45,799 bases of DNA, taken from positions 1-45,799 of the forward strand of contig JAQTMM010000007.1 of NCBI GenBank assembly GCA_028714335.1, written 5' to 3'. Positions 23,627 through 30,405 of this stretch are shown here, in pieces (within the stretch, counting starts at the first letter, position 1; every line of letters starts with the position of its first letter). Source of the stretch: Dehalococcoidales bacterium (GTDB lineage Bacteria > Chloroflexota > Dehalococcoidia > Dehalococcoidales > RBG-16-60-22). Made by a program: the position numbers and the translations under genes. The notes beneath the pieces were generated by a model. The model saw nothing but the letters and a program-made list of their open reading frames with translations. It was not told the origin of the DNA and did not search any database.

Positions 23627-23684
23627 TACTCAATACTCCCATCATGGCGCAGAAAAGCATTATGAACCCTTTGAAATTTTCCAT
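23613..23684 (-). CDS. 23-aa microprotein
   Basis: ATG 23684 follows GGAG with a 6-base spacer. Product is MENFKGFIMLFCAMMGVLSN plus three residues, mostly hydrophobic. It fills the gap between two genes with overlaps on the downstream side, as expected for real coding in this packed operon. Function unknown. Confidence 0.4.
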   Translation of the reverse strand: MENFKGFIMLFCAMMGVLSNDVF

Positions 23685-23878
23685 CTCTTACTCCTTATTG
23701 TTTTTCCGGTGGCGGGAGTATGTCCGCCGCGGCACCGCCTGATGGTCGGTATCCAGATTCTCGTCCTCATGCGACCAGTGGTTATCATAAAAAAAATATC
23801 CTTACCGCACCGGCAAACAGAGAGGCATATCAACCCCTCGCGGACTTTCCAGTTAGGCGCTTTGGCCACAACGTTCAT
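23660..23878 (-). CDS. Cys/His-rich protein, frameshifted at an 8-base T run
   Basis: Start ATG 23878 overlaps the previous stop (ATGA). The open frame gives 72 aa, but after CRCGKDIFF a one-base shift at the T8 run (23789-23796) gives YDNHWSHEDENLDTDHQAVP and stops at 23688, right before the 23-aa gene, instead of overrunning it. The shifted protein is a compact Cys/His-rich, zinc-type product of about 63 aa. The cause is either an indel or programmed slippage on the homopolymer. Confidence 0.55.
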   Translation of the reverse strand: MNVVAKAPNWKVREGLICLSVCRCGKDIFFMITTGRMRTRIWIPTIRRCRGGHTPATGKTIRSKRWKISKGS

Positions 23879-24372
23879 ATCGTCATCCTTAGCTGCTCTT
23901 CTTTTTTCCAGCGGCGGTTCTTCGTCCACCTGGAAACATTACCCTTTTTCGGCGGACGCCCCCGCCCTCTTTTTACTTTTGATGTTTTTACTTTTTTCTT
24001 GGGTGCAAAAATCATCGTCTTATTTTTTCTGCGGGGAACTTTACCAGTGGGTATTTTTGCACCGCCTTCTCTTTCATCCTGTGCATTGTCAGCAGGGTTT
24101 GGCGGGGTATCCCCGACGGGAAAAACAGGGTTGTCGCAACCAACCATTATTTCCCATAACGCGCAACCGCCGCGCGCCTCCAATACCATATCCTCCGGGA
24201 CCGCGTTCTCAAAGTCATGGTAATTCTTGGGATTGATAAAAACATGCGTCGGCTTTTGCCCTGTCCGTTCACGGAATAACTGAACCGCCTCCGGCAAGTC
24301 GGATACTACCGCCTTGGCTTTAGCGCGCTCAATTGCCCCGGCCCATGAGTTCAAGACCATGTTTTCCATCAT
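23875..24372 (-). CDS. Hypothetical protein, duplicated copy with basic tail
   Basis: 165 aa. Residues 1-90 (PEAVQLFRERTGQKPTHVF, then an acidic and Gly/Cys segment GGCALWEIM) match the product at 29794-30126 at roughly 85% identity. The C-terminal 60 residues are unique and very basic, with an AT-hook-like GRGRPPKKG. The core looks like a small alpha/beta fold of unknown role; the tail suggests DNA binding. The gene is in the minus operon, ATGA-coupled to the next gene. Confidence 0.65.
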   Translation of the reverse strand: MMENMVLNSWAGAIERAKAKAVVSDLPEAVQLFRERTGQKPTHVFINPKNYHDFENAVPEDMVLEARGGCALWEIMVGCDNPVFPVGDTPPNPADNAQDEREGGAKIPTGKVPRRKNKTMIFAPKKKVKTSKVKRGRGRPPKKGNVSRWTKNRRWKKEEQLRMTI

Positions 24373-24373
24373 A
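24072..24373. repeat. 302-bp diverged direct repeat (partner 29826-30127)
   Basis: The segment aligns with 29826-30127 without gaps, with scattered substitutions (roughly 90% by eye). It covers the conserved part of the duplicated gene. The right-hand limit in both copies is CCATCATA, which also occurs at the start of the 73-bp repeat, so the duplications may share a breakpoint. Confidence 0.8.
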
Positions 24374-24436
24374 GAAGTTAGCTACGAGTCTTTCCTTTAC
24401 TCTCTCCACCAGTTCCTCATCGCTTACGGCGGAGAG
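24364..24436. repeat. 73-bp exact direct repeat (partner 34724-34796)
   Basis: Bases 24364-24436 are identical to 34724-34796. The partner lies inside the 228-aa gene at 34284-34970, so this copy is a fragment of that gene moved next to the duplicated gene. Being exact, it is recent. Confidence 0.85.
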
Positions 24437-24623
24437 GCTGGAGGCGTTGGCTGACGCCGAGTTGCGTTACGCGCTGACTGATACCACCGCCAGACGTGAT
24501 TTGTTCGACAGGTTGCTCGGCAGGCCGGTTGACCAGGTGCAGTTAACGGGTGCTGGCGGCACTGCCGAAGAGATTTCAGGTCCGCGAATGCATGACGGCT
24601 ACGCCAGTCCCCCACAGCGTTAA
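24437..24623 (+). pseudogene. Remnant of a small-terminase-like gene end
   Basis: On the plus strand, against the direction of all neighbours, an open frame reads ELRYALTDTTARRDLFDRLL, then GRPVDQVQLTGAGG, and stops at 24621. This R..LLGRP..V..TG pattern is typical of C-terminal parts of phage small-terminase-like proteins. No start is present; the frame begins at the breakpoint of the 73-bp repeat. I infer a decayed fragment of a tailed-phage gene brought in by recombination. Confidence 0.4.
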
Positions 24624-24827
24624 AATCTCTATTACGATGTATATAATCCACCGCACCACACCGCTCGTCATCAGCCAGCCCCAGCCCCAGAAGGTCGATG
24701 TTACATTAGATGTAGCCGAGGCCAGGGCGGCCTGCTCCGTATCCACCGCCGGCATGAACAACTGCAGGAAAAGGATTACCAGATTCCCGACAATAAAAAC
24801 ACCGAGTGGCGTCAGCCAGCTTTTCAT
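24576..24827 (-). CDS. Small two-helix membrane protein (83 aa)
   Basis: Hydrophobic segments at about 7-25 and 55-75, separated by a polar loop with one sequon (NVT). The 3' end overlaps the plus-strand remnant by 48 bases. Size and topology would suit a holin, but no lysin was found nearby. Confidence 0.6.
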   Translation of the reverse strand: MKSWLTPLGVFIVGNLVILFLQLFMPAVDTEQAALASATSNVTSTFWGWGWLMTSGVVRWIIYIVIEILTLWGTGVAVMHSRT

Positions 24828-24857
24828 CTTAATTACCCTCCGTTATACACTCTTCGT

Positions 24858-25217
24858 TCATTGACCCGGCCTCTTTATTATATCTACTGCCCCCCATTCA
24901 CTTTGCGGGAAGGACGTCGTTTCTTTGTGTAGAATGTATTTCTTGCCGTTCCACTCGTACCAGTTCAGCAGGGTAGGCGTGCCATCCACCGTTGAATATT
25001 GCTGCCCGTAGAAAAGGCGCGAGCGTACTTTGGTGCCATCATCCATGTAAGTATAGGTCTGCACCGCCCAGGGCGCATTTTTTACCGACGGCTCCGTACT
25101 CTGCTGCTGGCAGACCGCGAAAAACCCGAGGATAAACGGGATGATTATCAAGAGCAGTATTATCCGCGCGCCCCAGCGGGGCAGGGTTATTATTAATTTA
25201 CCGAGCTTCCTGAACAT
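24858..25217 (-). CDS. Membrane-anchored protein after STT3 (119 aa)
   Basis: ATG 25217 is preferred to 25229 because GAGG lies 6 bases before it; it overlaps the STT3 stop by 20 bases. Basic N-terminus, one transmembrane helix (about 17-38, possibly with a lipobox-like GFFAVC), then a beta-rich domain with repeated Tyr/Trp (YGQQYSTVDG, WYEWNGKKY). Translational coupling to STT3 suggests a partner or target of the glycosyltransferase. Confidence 0.65.
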   Translation of the reverse strand: MFRKLGKLIITLPRWGARIILLLIIIPFILGFFAVCQQQSTEPSVKNAPWAVQTYTYMDDGTKVRSRLFYGQQYSTVDGTPTLLNWYEWNGKKYILHKETTSFPQSEWGAVDIIKRPGQ

Positions 25218-26622
25218 TTCGTACCTCATATACTTTTATCTCGTCATTGGCATAATCCAGCCTATACCCCTCGATATCCCCCCCAAAAAGCCGTGTAATA
25301 AGCGGGGCAGCGCTTTCTTTATCGTCCGCCCATATCCGTATAGCCTCCAGGTAATTCTCAGAGACCATTTGTTCTGAAATTATGATATAGACGCCGTCTG
25401 TAACAGGGGGGCGTGCCCGCTCATCCGGCGGCGAGTTCAGCAGCCACTTCGCCACCATCTTTATCCTGGCAGCTTCCTGACTGGGGGTAACGTAGGCAAC
25501 CCGTCCGGAAATATAATTAATCCAGTAGCCGTAATCCCACCAGGAAAGAATAACGGCGTCTTCCGGGGTGTTTTCCCTGACCCAATTGAGCGCCTCATGC
25601 CATGCAGGGGAAGGCACCATCGGTTTCTGATAAAGAACATACCCGGGCAAACAGCCGATAAATACAATCCCCGCTATCGCTATCCTCGCCGCGCTTTGTT
25701 TCAGCGTCACCAGCCATCCCCCCAGTAAAATAGACAGGGGCACGATTAAATAATAGTCGAAGCGCCGCATAATAATAGTGGCAAGGGTAAACACCAATGT
25801 CCAGGAGAAAAGCGGCCACCGGAATTTATCCCCAAGTTTAGGAATAAGAAGCAGCGAGGCTATGATAATATGCACGGATGAAAAAAGTCCGGTAAAGCCG
25901 GATTGCGCCTCGGCGGTGGTCGCCATGGTCAGTAGATTGGACTTTAAAATCATATATGTGGCGGGGATAAACAGAGCGGCCGCCAAAGTCAGAAACAAAA
26001 TTCCATATTTCCAGTTTTTGTAAAAAGCAAAGGACGCCAGTACCGGGAGTATTATCAGGGAGCCGGACGGCCATGTCCTGTTATAGAGATAAAAAAGCAG
26101 AGCCAGCAGTGTCAGATTCAGCAACGATTTCAGGGACCGCGGCTGCTTAACGAATCTGACGGCGCACAATATCGCCCCGGTCGATAAAAACACCTCGAAA
26201 GCATGGTAATCAATTTCACCCAGGATGGAGCGGCCGAGATACTCCCCGGGCAGCAGGGCAAAGGCGAAGACGGCAATCAGCCCGGCCCGCGGCGAAAATA
26301 TTTCCTTCCCGACAAAATAAACCATTACAGCGGAGGTGATAAAGAGGGTGACAGGTATAAAACAGGCAAAGTGCTCTAAAAAAGAGATGCTGCCATGCCC
26401 GGCCGAAAACAGCCAGGCGGCGCCGGCCGCAAAGATATGATAAAAATTACCGCTAATCGGCAGGTGCGGGAAAGCCGCGTAATACTTGGCGACACACCCC
26501 ATCTGGTAATAAGCATCCGGACTGGCGAAATTAACATAGCCGCCGGTAAAAATAGAGCTCCATACCGGCGCCATGCGGAGGACACACCCTCCTAAAATAG
26601 CCAGAGTAATTAATCTTTTCAT
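25198..26622 (-). CDS. STT3-type oligosaccharyltransferase
   Basis: 474 aa. It should transfer a lipid-linked oligosaccharide to Asn in N-x-S/T sequons outside the membrane. The full motif set is visible: SPDAYY (D36) in the first outer loop, GEIDYH (E136, D138), TAEAQ (E238) matching the TIxE/SVSE position of the fifth outer loop, and WWDYG (361-365) after about a dozen hydrophobic helices. It is shorter than typical archaeal AglB (usually over 600 aa) because the C-terminal soluble domain is reduced. The sugar-lipid must come from the host; no glycan-assembly genes are in the window. Targets are probably the sequon-bearing surface proteins of the plus arm. Confidence 0.92.
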   Translation of the reverse strand: MKRLITLAILGGCVLRMAPVWSSIFTGGYVNFASPDAYYQMGCVAKYYAAFPHLPISGNFYHIFAAGAAWLFSAGHGSISFLEHFACFIPVTLFITSAVMVYFVGKEIFSPRAGLIAVFAFALLPGEYLGRSILGEIDYHAFEVFLSTGAILCAVRFVKQPRSLKSLLNLTLLALLFYLYNRTWPSGSLIILPVLASFAFYKNWKYGILFLTLAAALFIPATYMILKSNLLTMATTAEAQSGFTGLFSSVHIIIASLLLIPKLGDKFRWPLFSWTLVFTLATIIMRRFDYYLIVPLSILLGGWLVTLKQSAARIAIAGIVFIGCLPGYVLYQKPMVPSPAWHEALNWVRENTPEDAVILSWWDYGYWINYISGRVAYVTPSQEAARIKMVAKWLLNSPPDERARPPVTDGVYIIISEQMVSENYLEAIRIWADDKESAAPLITRLFGGDIEGYRLDYANDEIKVYEVRNVQEAR

Positions 26623-26807
26623 TGCTTCTTTCCCTTTATCAACACCCCGCGCTTAAAAAGCTGGCGGCGGTCCAGCTGCTCATACGGAATATCCTCGAAA
26701 GGTACGTCATCCTGGTATATCACCCTGCCGTCCGGCAGGATAACCTTAATAGGATGGCGCTGCCCATCATATTCCCGCAAATCATTGAGGTACTGTTTTT
26801 TCTGCAC
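26619..26807 (-). CDS. Hypothetical protein (62 aa)
   Basis: Charged soluble protein with PDGRVIYQDDVPFEDIPYEQL in the middle and a basic tail. The stop overlaps the STT3 start by four bases, so it is co-translated with it. No family recognised. Confidence 0.6.
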   Translation of the reverse strand: MQKKQYLNDLREYDGQRHPIKVILPDGRVIYQDDVPFEDIPYEQLDRRQLFKRGVLIKGKKQ

Positions 26808-26816
26808 CTTATCTTC

Positions 26817-27053
26817 CTACACCGTTGTTTTAGTATTCATCCCTTTAGAGCGCTTCTCGATTTCTGCCTCTACCTCGATAACCAGGTTTCCGACCCGGCT
26901 CATGCCCATCATGGCGGCGTTCTCCCAGGCCCGGATATCCCGGATAATCCCCCGGAACCTCTCCAGCTCCGCGGGAGAAGCCGTGCCGAGCTGCCCTTTT
27001 ATCTTTTGCAGGGAATCAGCCATGTTTTCAATTATCGCTTGCAGGCTATCCAT
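26817..27053 (-). CDS. Helical hypothetical protein (78 aa)
   Basis: Two long amphipathic helices (about 1-40 and 45-70) that could form a coiled coil; no Cys and no membrane segment. Overlaps the zinc-ribbon gene by 8 bases. Function unknown. Confidence 0.6.
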   Translation of the reverse strand: MDSLQAIIENMADSLQKIKGQLGTASPAELERFRGIIRDIRAWENAAMMGMSRVGNLVIEVEAEIEKRSKGMNTKTTV

Positions 27054-27246
27054 AAGACCCCCTCCCCGGCCCGGCGCTCGCCGGTACCGGTAACTTTACT
27101 TTTTTATTTTCTACCGGCGGCGGTATTTTTACGGGCAGCGCGTCAGGGGTAAAGACGCGGCTGCATAAATCACATTTAATCTCGCCGTCACTTAAAAAAA
27201 GATTCCCGCCGCAGCCGGAGCGTGGACATTTATATAATTTAGTCAC
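27046..27246 (-). CDS. Zinc-ribbon protein (66 aa)
   Basis: GTG 27246 is chosen because GGAGAGGG lies just upstream; the longer frame from 27291 has no ribosome-binding site. CPRSGCGG near residue 6 and CDLC near 24 form a C-x4-C...C-x2-C zinc ribbon, followed by a Pro-rich tail. Such ribbons bind nucleic acid or act as protein adaptors. Confidence 0.65.
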   Translation of the reverse strand: MTKLYKCPRSGCGGNLFLSDGEIKCDLCSRVFTPDALPVKIPPPVENKKVKLPVPASAGPGRGSYG

Positions 27247-27273
27247 TTTCCCTCTCCGTATGGTTCTTTTCCA

Positions 27274-27303
27274 TTGACACATCCTTTGCACCTCTCATAT
27301 AAT
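27274..27303 (+). promoter_or_regulatory. Possible antisense promoter
   Basis: TTGACA (27274-27279), an 18-base spacer and TATAAT (27298-27303) on the plus strand, opposite to all nearby genes. No convincing plus-strand gene follows. It may make an antisense RNA over the minus operon or be a chance match. Confidence 0.35.
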
Positions 27304-27326
27304 CCACAATATGAATCCGCCGCCAA

Positions 27327-27473
27327 TCATGCCTGCCCTTCCTCTGTGAGAGACTTCTTCTGTTTCACAGCAAGTTTCAGAACGGGCGGCTTATTGAGAT
27401 AGTCCCTAACAATCCGCATGGCTTCCCGACTGTTAATGTTTATCCCAGCCACCCATTCCGCGCGGTCTCTCAT
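27327..27473 (-). CDS. Small duplicated protein A, copy 1 (48 aa)
   Basis: Begins MRDRAEWVAGININSREAM and continues with IVRDYLNKPPVLKLAVKQKK. The first 33 residues are nearly identical to the gene at 34020-34169; the tails differ. The start overlaps gene B by ATGA. Gene A and gene B form a two-gene cassette present twice in the element. Confidence 0.6.
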   Translation of the reverse strand: MRDRAEWVAGININSREAMRIVRDYLNKPPVLKLAVKQKKSLTEEGQA

Positions 27474-27619
27474 CGCTTCACCCCCAGCGCAGTCTCAAGC
27501 CCGAACTCCAGTTCGTTGAGGGCGTCCTTCAGGGCTTTAAAATCTGATGTCCGCCTGTCCTCCAAGTCATTAACGGCGGTGCGTACTTCAGAAAGTAATT
27601 TCAATATCTGCTTTTTCAT
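27470..27619 (-). CDS. Small duplicated protein B, copy 1 (49 aa)
   Basis: Helical, acidic, coiled-coil-like product (QILKLLSEVRTAVNDLEDRR, then LKDALNELEFGLETALGVKR). The copy at 34166-34315 differs at a handful of residues near the N-terminus. It overlaps the 70-aa gene upstream and gene A downstream by four bases each. Confidence 0.6.
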   Translation of the reverse strand: MKKQILKLLSEVRTAVNDLEDRRTSDFKALKDALNELEFGLETALGVKR

Positions 27620-27828
27620 TCCCGCGCCCTCTTTTCGGTTAATTCACCGACCACATTTTCCCGGCAGATAAAGCCGCTCTTATGCTGATGGTAAGAAGAT
27701 ATTGACCCATCGGGTTTTATAAACTGCACGCCAATAACCCCGCCAAAATACCACTTCCGGTATTCAGAGAGAAAAGACCACCCCTGCGATTCCGCCCATT
27801 TTTTAAGATTCTCTAACCCTGGACTCAT
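27616..27828 (-). CDS. Hypothetical protein (70 aa)
   Basis: Contains LKKWAESQGWSFLSEYRKWY then a beta-rich GGVIGVQFIKPDGSISSYH. Soluble; single Cys. SD GGAGG lies about 5 bases before ATG 27828. Not recognised. Confidence 0.6.
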   Translation of the reverse strand: MSPGLENLKKWAESQGWSFLSEYRKWYFGGVIGVQFIKPDGSISSYHQHKSGFICRENVVGELTEKRARE

Positions 27829-27837
27829 ATTCCCTCC

Positions 27838-28341
27838 TTACCGCGCCCAATCGGGCAGTTCAGCATATATTTCCTTAAAATCCTGCCGAAATTGTATCTT
27901 TACCTCCGGCGTCATGTTCGCCGCGGTTAGATTATCTGTGCCGTCCGCGACACCCTTCATCCACCCTCTTAGCATCTCCAGTCGCTCCTGTAAAAGCCCG
28001 TAGAGCTTAACGGCGCTGTAATCCTCATCCTCGTAAGCCTTCAATTTATTCTGCGCTGTGGCGAGTTCGTTATAGGCTTCCGTCAGCTTCCGGGTAAGGT
28101 TGTCTATCTGCGGCTGGAGCTGGCGGTGCTTAGATTCGTACTGCTGCTTGGCGCTCTCCAGTCCGGCCCGGGCGGCGTTATAGGAGTTGGCGGCGTCGGC
28201 AAAGACCTGCGCGGCCGCGGCGTACTGCTGATAGCTGGAGTTATCGGTGACGATAACCGTCTCCGTAACAGAGGACGGGCCGCAGGCGGTGAATAATACC
28301 GCGGTAATTATTAATAGAGGAATGAGTAACAGTTTTTTCAT
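27838..28341 (-). CDS. Lipoprotein with coiled coil
   Basis: 167 aa. Lipoprotein signal peptide (MKKLLLIPLLIITAVLFTAC) with lipobox FTAC, Cys20. After a short linker comes a long coiled coil (about 45-125) and a helical C-terminus. It should be anchored on the outer face of the cytoplasmic membrane. Phage lipoproteins of this kind include spanin-like and superinfection-exclusion proteins; which applies here is not visible. It supports a bacterial host. Confidence 0.8.
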   Translation of the reverse strand: MKKLLLIPLLIITAVLFTACGPSSVTETVIVTDNSSYQQYAAAAQVFADAANSYNAARAGLESAKQQYESKHRQLQPQIDNLTRKLTEAYNELATAQNKLKAYEDEDYSAVKLYGLLQERLEMLRGWMKGVADGTDNLTAANMTPEVKIQFRQDFKEIYAELPDWAR

Positions 28342-28667
28342 TTCCGTACCGCCTTGGCTTTGGATTGTGGCTTAGGTATGATTTTTACGTAATTCTTAAT
28401 CATATCAAGTGTTTCCTTTGGTATTAATTCTGCAGCATCCCAGCGGACACGCAGAACCTTACTAGATAAAAAGGACACTCCAACACCACCCATCTCAAGT
28501 GTATACATGGGCGGTCTGGCCGTAGGGTAGAATCCGATGTTGTCGCACCATATTGTTAGGAGGCATTCGCCATCAAGCCAGACCTGCATGATGTAATAAC
28601 CCTCAAGATCCTGACTTCTATGCAATTCCAGTTCTATCCTATCTTCTATTCTTGGCTGTTTTGACAT
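28338..28667 (-). CDS. Hypothetical protein (109 aa)
   Basis: Soluble, beta-rich N-terminal two thirds (YYIMQVWLDGECLLTIWCD) and a basic tail. ATGA overlap with the lipoprotein start, so the two are co-translated. No family recognised. Confidence 0.6.
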   Translation of the reverse strand: MSKQPRIEDRIELELHRSQDLEGYYIMQVWLDGECLLTIWCDNIGFYPTARPPMYTLEMGGVGVSFLSSKVLRVRWDAAELIPKETLDMIKNYVKIIPKPQSKAKAVRK

Positions 28668-28927
28668 TTGTTTCCCCTCTCCTTAAATTCTTTTACCGCC
28701 CGGCGTATCAGCTCGGCGCCGCCCAGGTATTCCGGTGCGTCGACGCCGCGGCGGTACCGGTAAAAAGTCCGGCCCCCTGATTTATAAGGCTCTATATGCC
28801 CTTCCGCGGTTTTCCGGCTTCGTTTTTTGGTACGGCGCTCTTTACCATTGCCTCCCCCGAAGCTAATAGGAGGGGTCTCCTGTACCATTTTTTGCTTTAT
28901 GCTGGTTTTGTTCGTATTCATATCCAT
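28646..28927 (-). CDS. Basic hypothetical protein (93 aa)
   Basis: ATG 28927 is chosen; the longer frame from 28963 begins with TTG inside the ASCH gene. A Lys/Arg-rich linker (KERRTKKRSRK) precedes GGRTFYRYRRGVDAPEYLGG and a helix. The G-R-TFYRYRR pattern is found in small phage proteins near recombinases. Overlaps the next gene by 22 bases. Confidence 0.55.
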   Translation of the reverse strand: MDMNTNKTSIKQKMVQETPPISFGGGNGKERRTKKRSRKTAEGHIEPYKSGGRTFYRYRRGVDAPEYLGGAELIRRAVKEFKERGNKCQNSQE

Positions 28928-28947
28928 TTTCACAGCTTCGATAATTG

Positions 28948-29526
28948 TTACACGGGCGCACAATTAGTATTAGGTTTGGTTGACCATTTCTCCTTCAGGG
29001 CATTAATCTCTGTAACAGTCGCCTCCGGTATATCAAAGAACCCGAGCTGCCCCCGGCATGCCACAGGCTCTTTATATCCTTGCGGATTGGCTAATATGAA
29101 GTGATATTGCCCCGATACCGCCCATGCGGATTTAGAATCGGTGACGCAATCTACAATATCTACTTCACCAATAATGGCACCGCGGCCGAGTAGGGGCGAG
29201 GACATGGTTAATATTATGCCGGGAGGCAACCTTAACTTACGGCAGCAGAATTCAAGAACGTCCTCGAATTTATCTTCTTTTTTAGAAGCGTGAATATAAA
29301 TTCTCTGCGGCAGTTCTATTTTAAAATTCGCCCGGTGGTAAGAACTGTACGGCCCGTGCTGTGAATGGCGCCCCACCGGCCAGGAACGGTTTTCCACGTC
29401 TTTATATATTCCCTTACCGGAATATTTTACCGATTGGCTGCCGTCAGCATTATTAACGGCTTCCATGACCGGTATGCCGAAAATTATAAACTGCGCCCAT
29501 GGGGGCTTAACCGATAATGCCTTCAT
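28948..29526 (-). CDS. ASCH-domain protein
   Basis: 192 aa. Matches the ASCH layout: LSVKPPWAQFII at the start, ENRSWP near 47, IYIHASKK near 76, GRGAIIGEVDIVDCV near 115 and a C-terminal RGQLGFFDI. ASCH domains have a PUA-like beta-barrel, bind RNA or nucleotides, and are common in phages. A specific substrate cannot be given. ATGA overlap with the truncated methyltransferase upstream. Confidence 0.85.
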   Translation of the reverse strand: MKALSVKPPWAQFIIFGIPVMEAVNNADGSQSVKYSGKGIYKDVENRSWPVGRHSQHGPYSSYHRANFKIELPQRIYIHASKKEDKFEDVLEFCCRKLRLPPGIILTMSSPLLGRGAIIGEVDIVDCVTDSKSAWAVSGQYHFILANPQGYKEPVACRGQLGFFDIPEATVTEINALKEKWSTKPNTNCAPV

Positions 29527-29831
29527 CTCTTAACCTCCGCTGTTTCTGTTTCCAGCAGGTCAAAGAGTGTGGGGGTCTGCGCTTCCGCCTCCGCCCACTT
29601 GAGCCAGTACACGGCATCTGTGTGGTAACTGGTATTTAGTTCAATTCCCAGCCCCTGGCGTCCGAGCTTCAGCGCCCTCAATATCACCGTCCCCAATCCG
29701 GAGAACGGGTCCAGCACCAGCTCGCCGGGATTAGAGTACTGATTAATAATGCGGTCGCAGACATCGAACTGCAGCGGACACAAGTGCATCTCTCTACCCC
29801 TCGCCGCCTGCCGGCTGTTTAGTGTTTTCAT
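29523..29831 (-). pseudogene. Truncated DNA methyltransferase
   Basis: Only the C-terminal part of a beta-class methyltransferase remains: EMHLCPLQFDVCDRII, then LVLDPFSGLGT (motif I) and GLGIEL. The catalytic DPPY/W motif IV and everything before it are missing. The sequence starts where the 302-bp duplicated segment ends (about 29826), so the duplication replaced the 5' part. It cannot methylate DNA alone. Confidence 0.75.
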
Positions 29832-30126
29832 CCTGTGCGTTGTCAGTAGGGTTTGGGGATATATCCCCGACGGGAAAAACAGGGTTGTCGCAACCAATCA
29901 TTATTTCCCATAGTGCGCAACCACCGCGCGCCTCCACTATCAAGCCTTCCAGGACCGCGTTCTCAAAGTTCCGATAATTCTTGGGGCTAACGAAAACATG
30001 TGTCGGCTTTTGCCCTGTCCGTTCACGGAATAACTGAACCGCCTCCGGCAAGTCGGATACTACCGCCTTGGCTTTAGCGCGCTCAATTGCCCCGGCCCAT
30101 GAGTTCAAGACCATGTTTTCCATCAT
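29794..30126 (-). CDS. Duplicated hypothetical protein, short copy
   Basis: 110 aa, paralog of 23875-24372 but without the basic tail: after DNAQDE it has only about 10 residues. The start overlaps the stop of the 56-aa gene. Whether it still functions is unclear; the core (QLFRERTGQKPTHVF, GGCALWEIMIGCD) is intact. Confidence 0.6.
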   Translation of the reverse strand: MMENMVLNSWAGAIERAKAKAVVSDLPEAVQLFRERTGQKPTHVFVSPKNYRNFENAVLEGLIVEARGGCALWEIMIGCDNPVFPVGDISPNPTDNAQDENTKQPAGGEG

Positions 30127-30293
30127 ATCCTCCCCGGTTTATAGTCAGTGCATTTTGCGCAGGCTTTGTTGATTTCCCGGATGATTGCTTTTGCGTCCCA
30201 TTGCGGGTGAGACTTCTGTATCTTCGTCAACCTTTCACAGACCAGAAATTCCTGGCAGAGCGGATGGCGCAGGTTTTCACTTCTTACTTCCAC
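30123..30293 (-). CDS. Small Cys-containing protein, GTG start (56 aa)
   Basis: GTG 30293 has GGAGG exactly 6 bases upstream, and the stop overlaps the next ATG. Product has PLCQEFLVCERL and KACAKC, four cysteines that could bind one zinc ion. It is the first gene after the non-coding array region. No family recognised. Confidence 0.6.
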   Translation of the reverse strand: MEVRSENLRHPLCQEFLVCERLTKIQKSHPQWDAKAIIREINKACAKCTDYKPGRI

Positions 30294-30310
30294 TTTTAAC
30301 CTCCAGTCTC

Positions 30311-30391
30311 CGGCAAATAAATGACCGTTTATTTGTTTTGCCCGTTACCCCGCTTTTTCAGGCGTGGGATTTTCCGACCCTTTATTTGCCG
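30311..30391. promoter_or_regulatory. Inverted-repeat operator or iteron cluster
   Basis: CGGCAAATAAA (30311-30321) is exactly complementary to 30381-30391. A third arm TTTATTTG at about 30328-30335 forms a tighter palindrome with the first (6-base spacer). Three copies of one 8-mer in 80 bases, next to the ACCNN array and near a serine recombinase gene, suggest an operator, replication iterons or a recombination site. Confidence 0.5.
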
Positions 30392-30405
30392 CCTTGATAT
30401 TCAAA

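Noticed and set aside
23709-24236. Two long plus-strand frames opposite the duplicated gene and zinc protein
   Set aside because: No ribosome-binding site or family pattern; the minus-strand genes explain the DNA.
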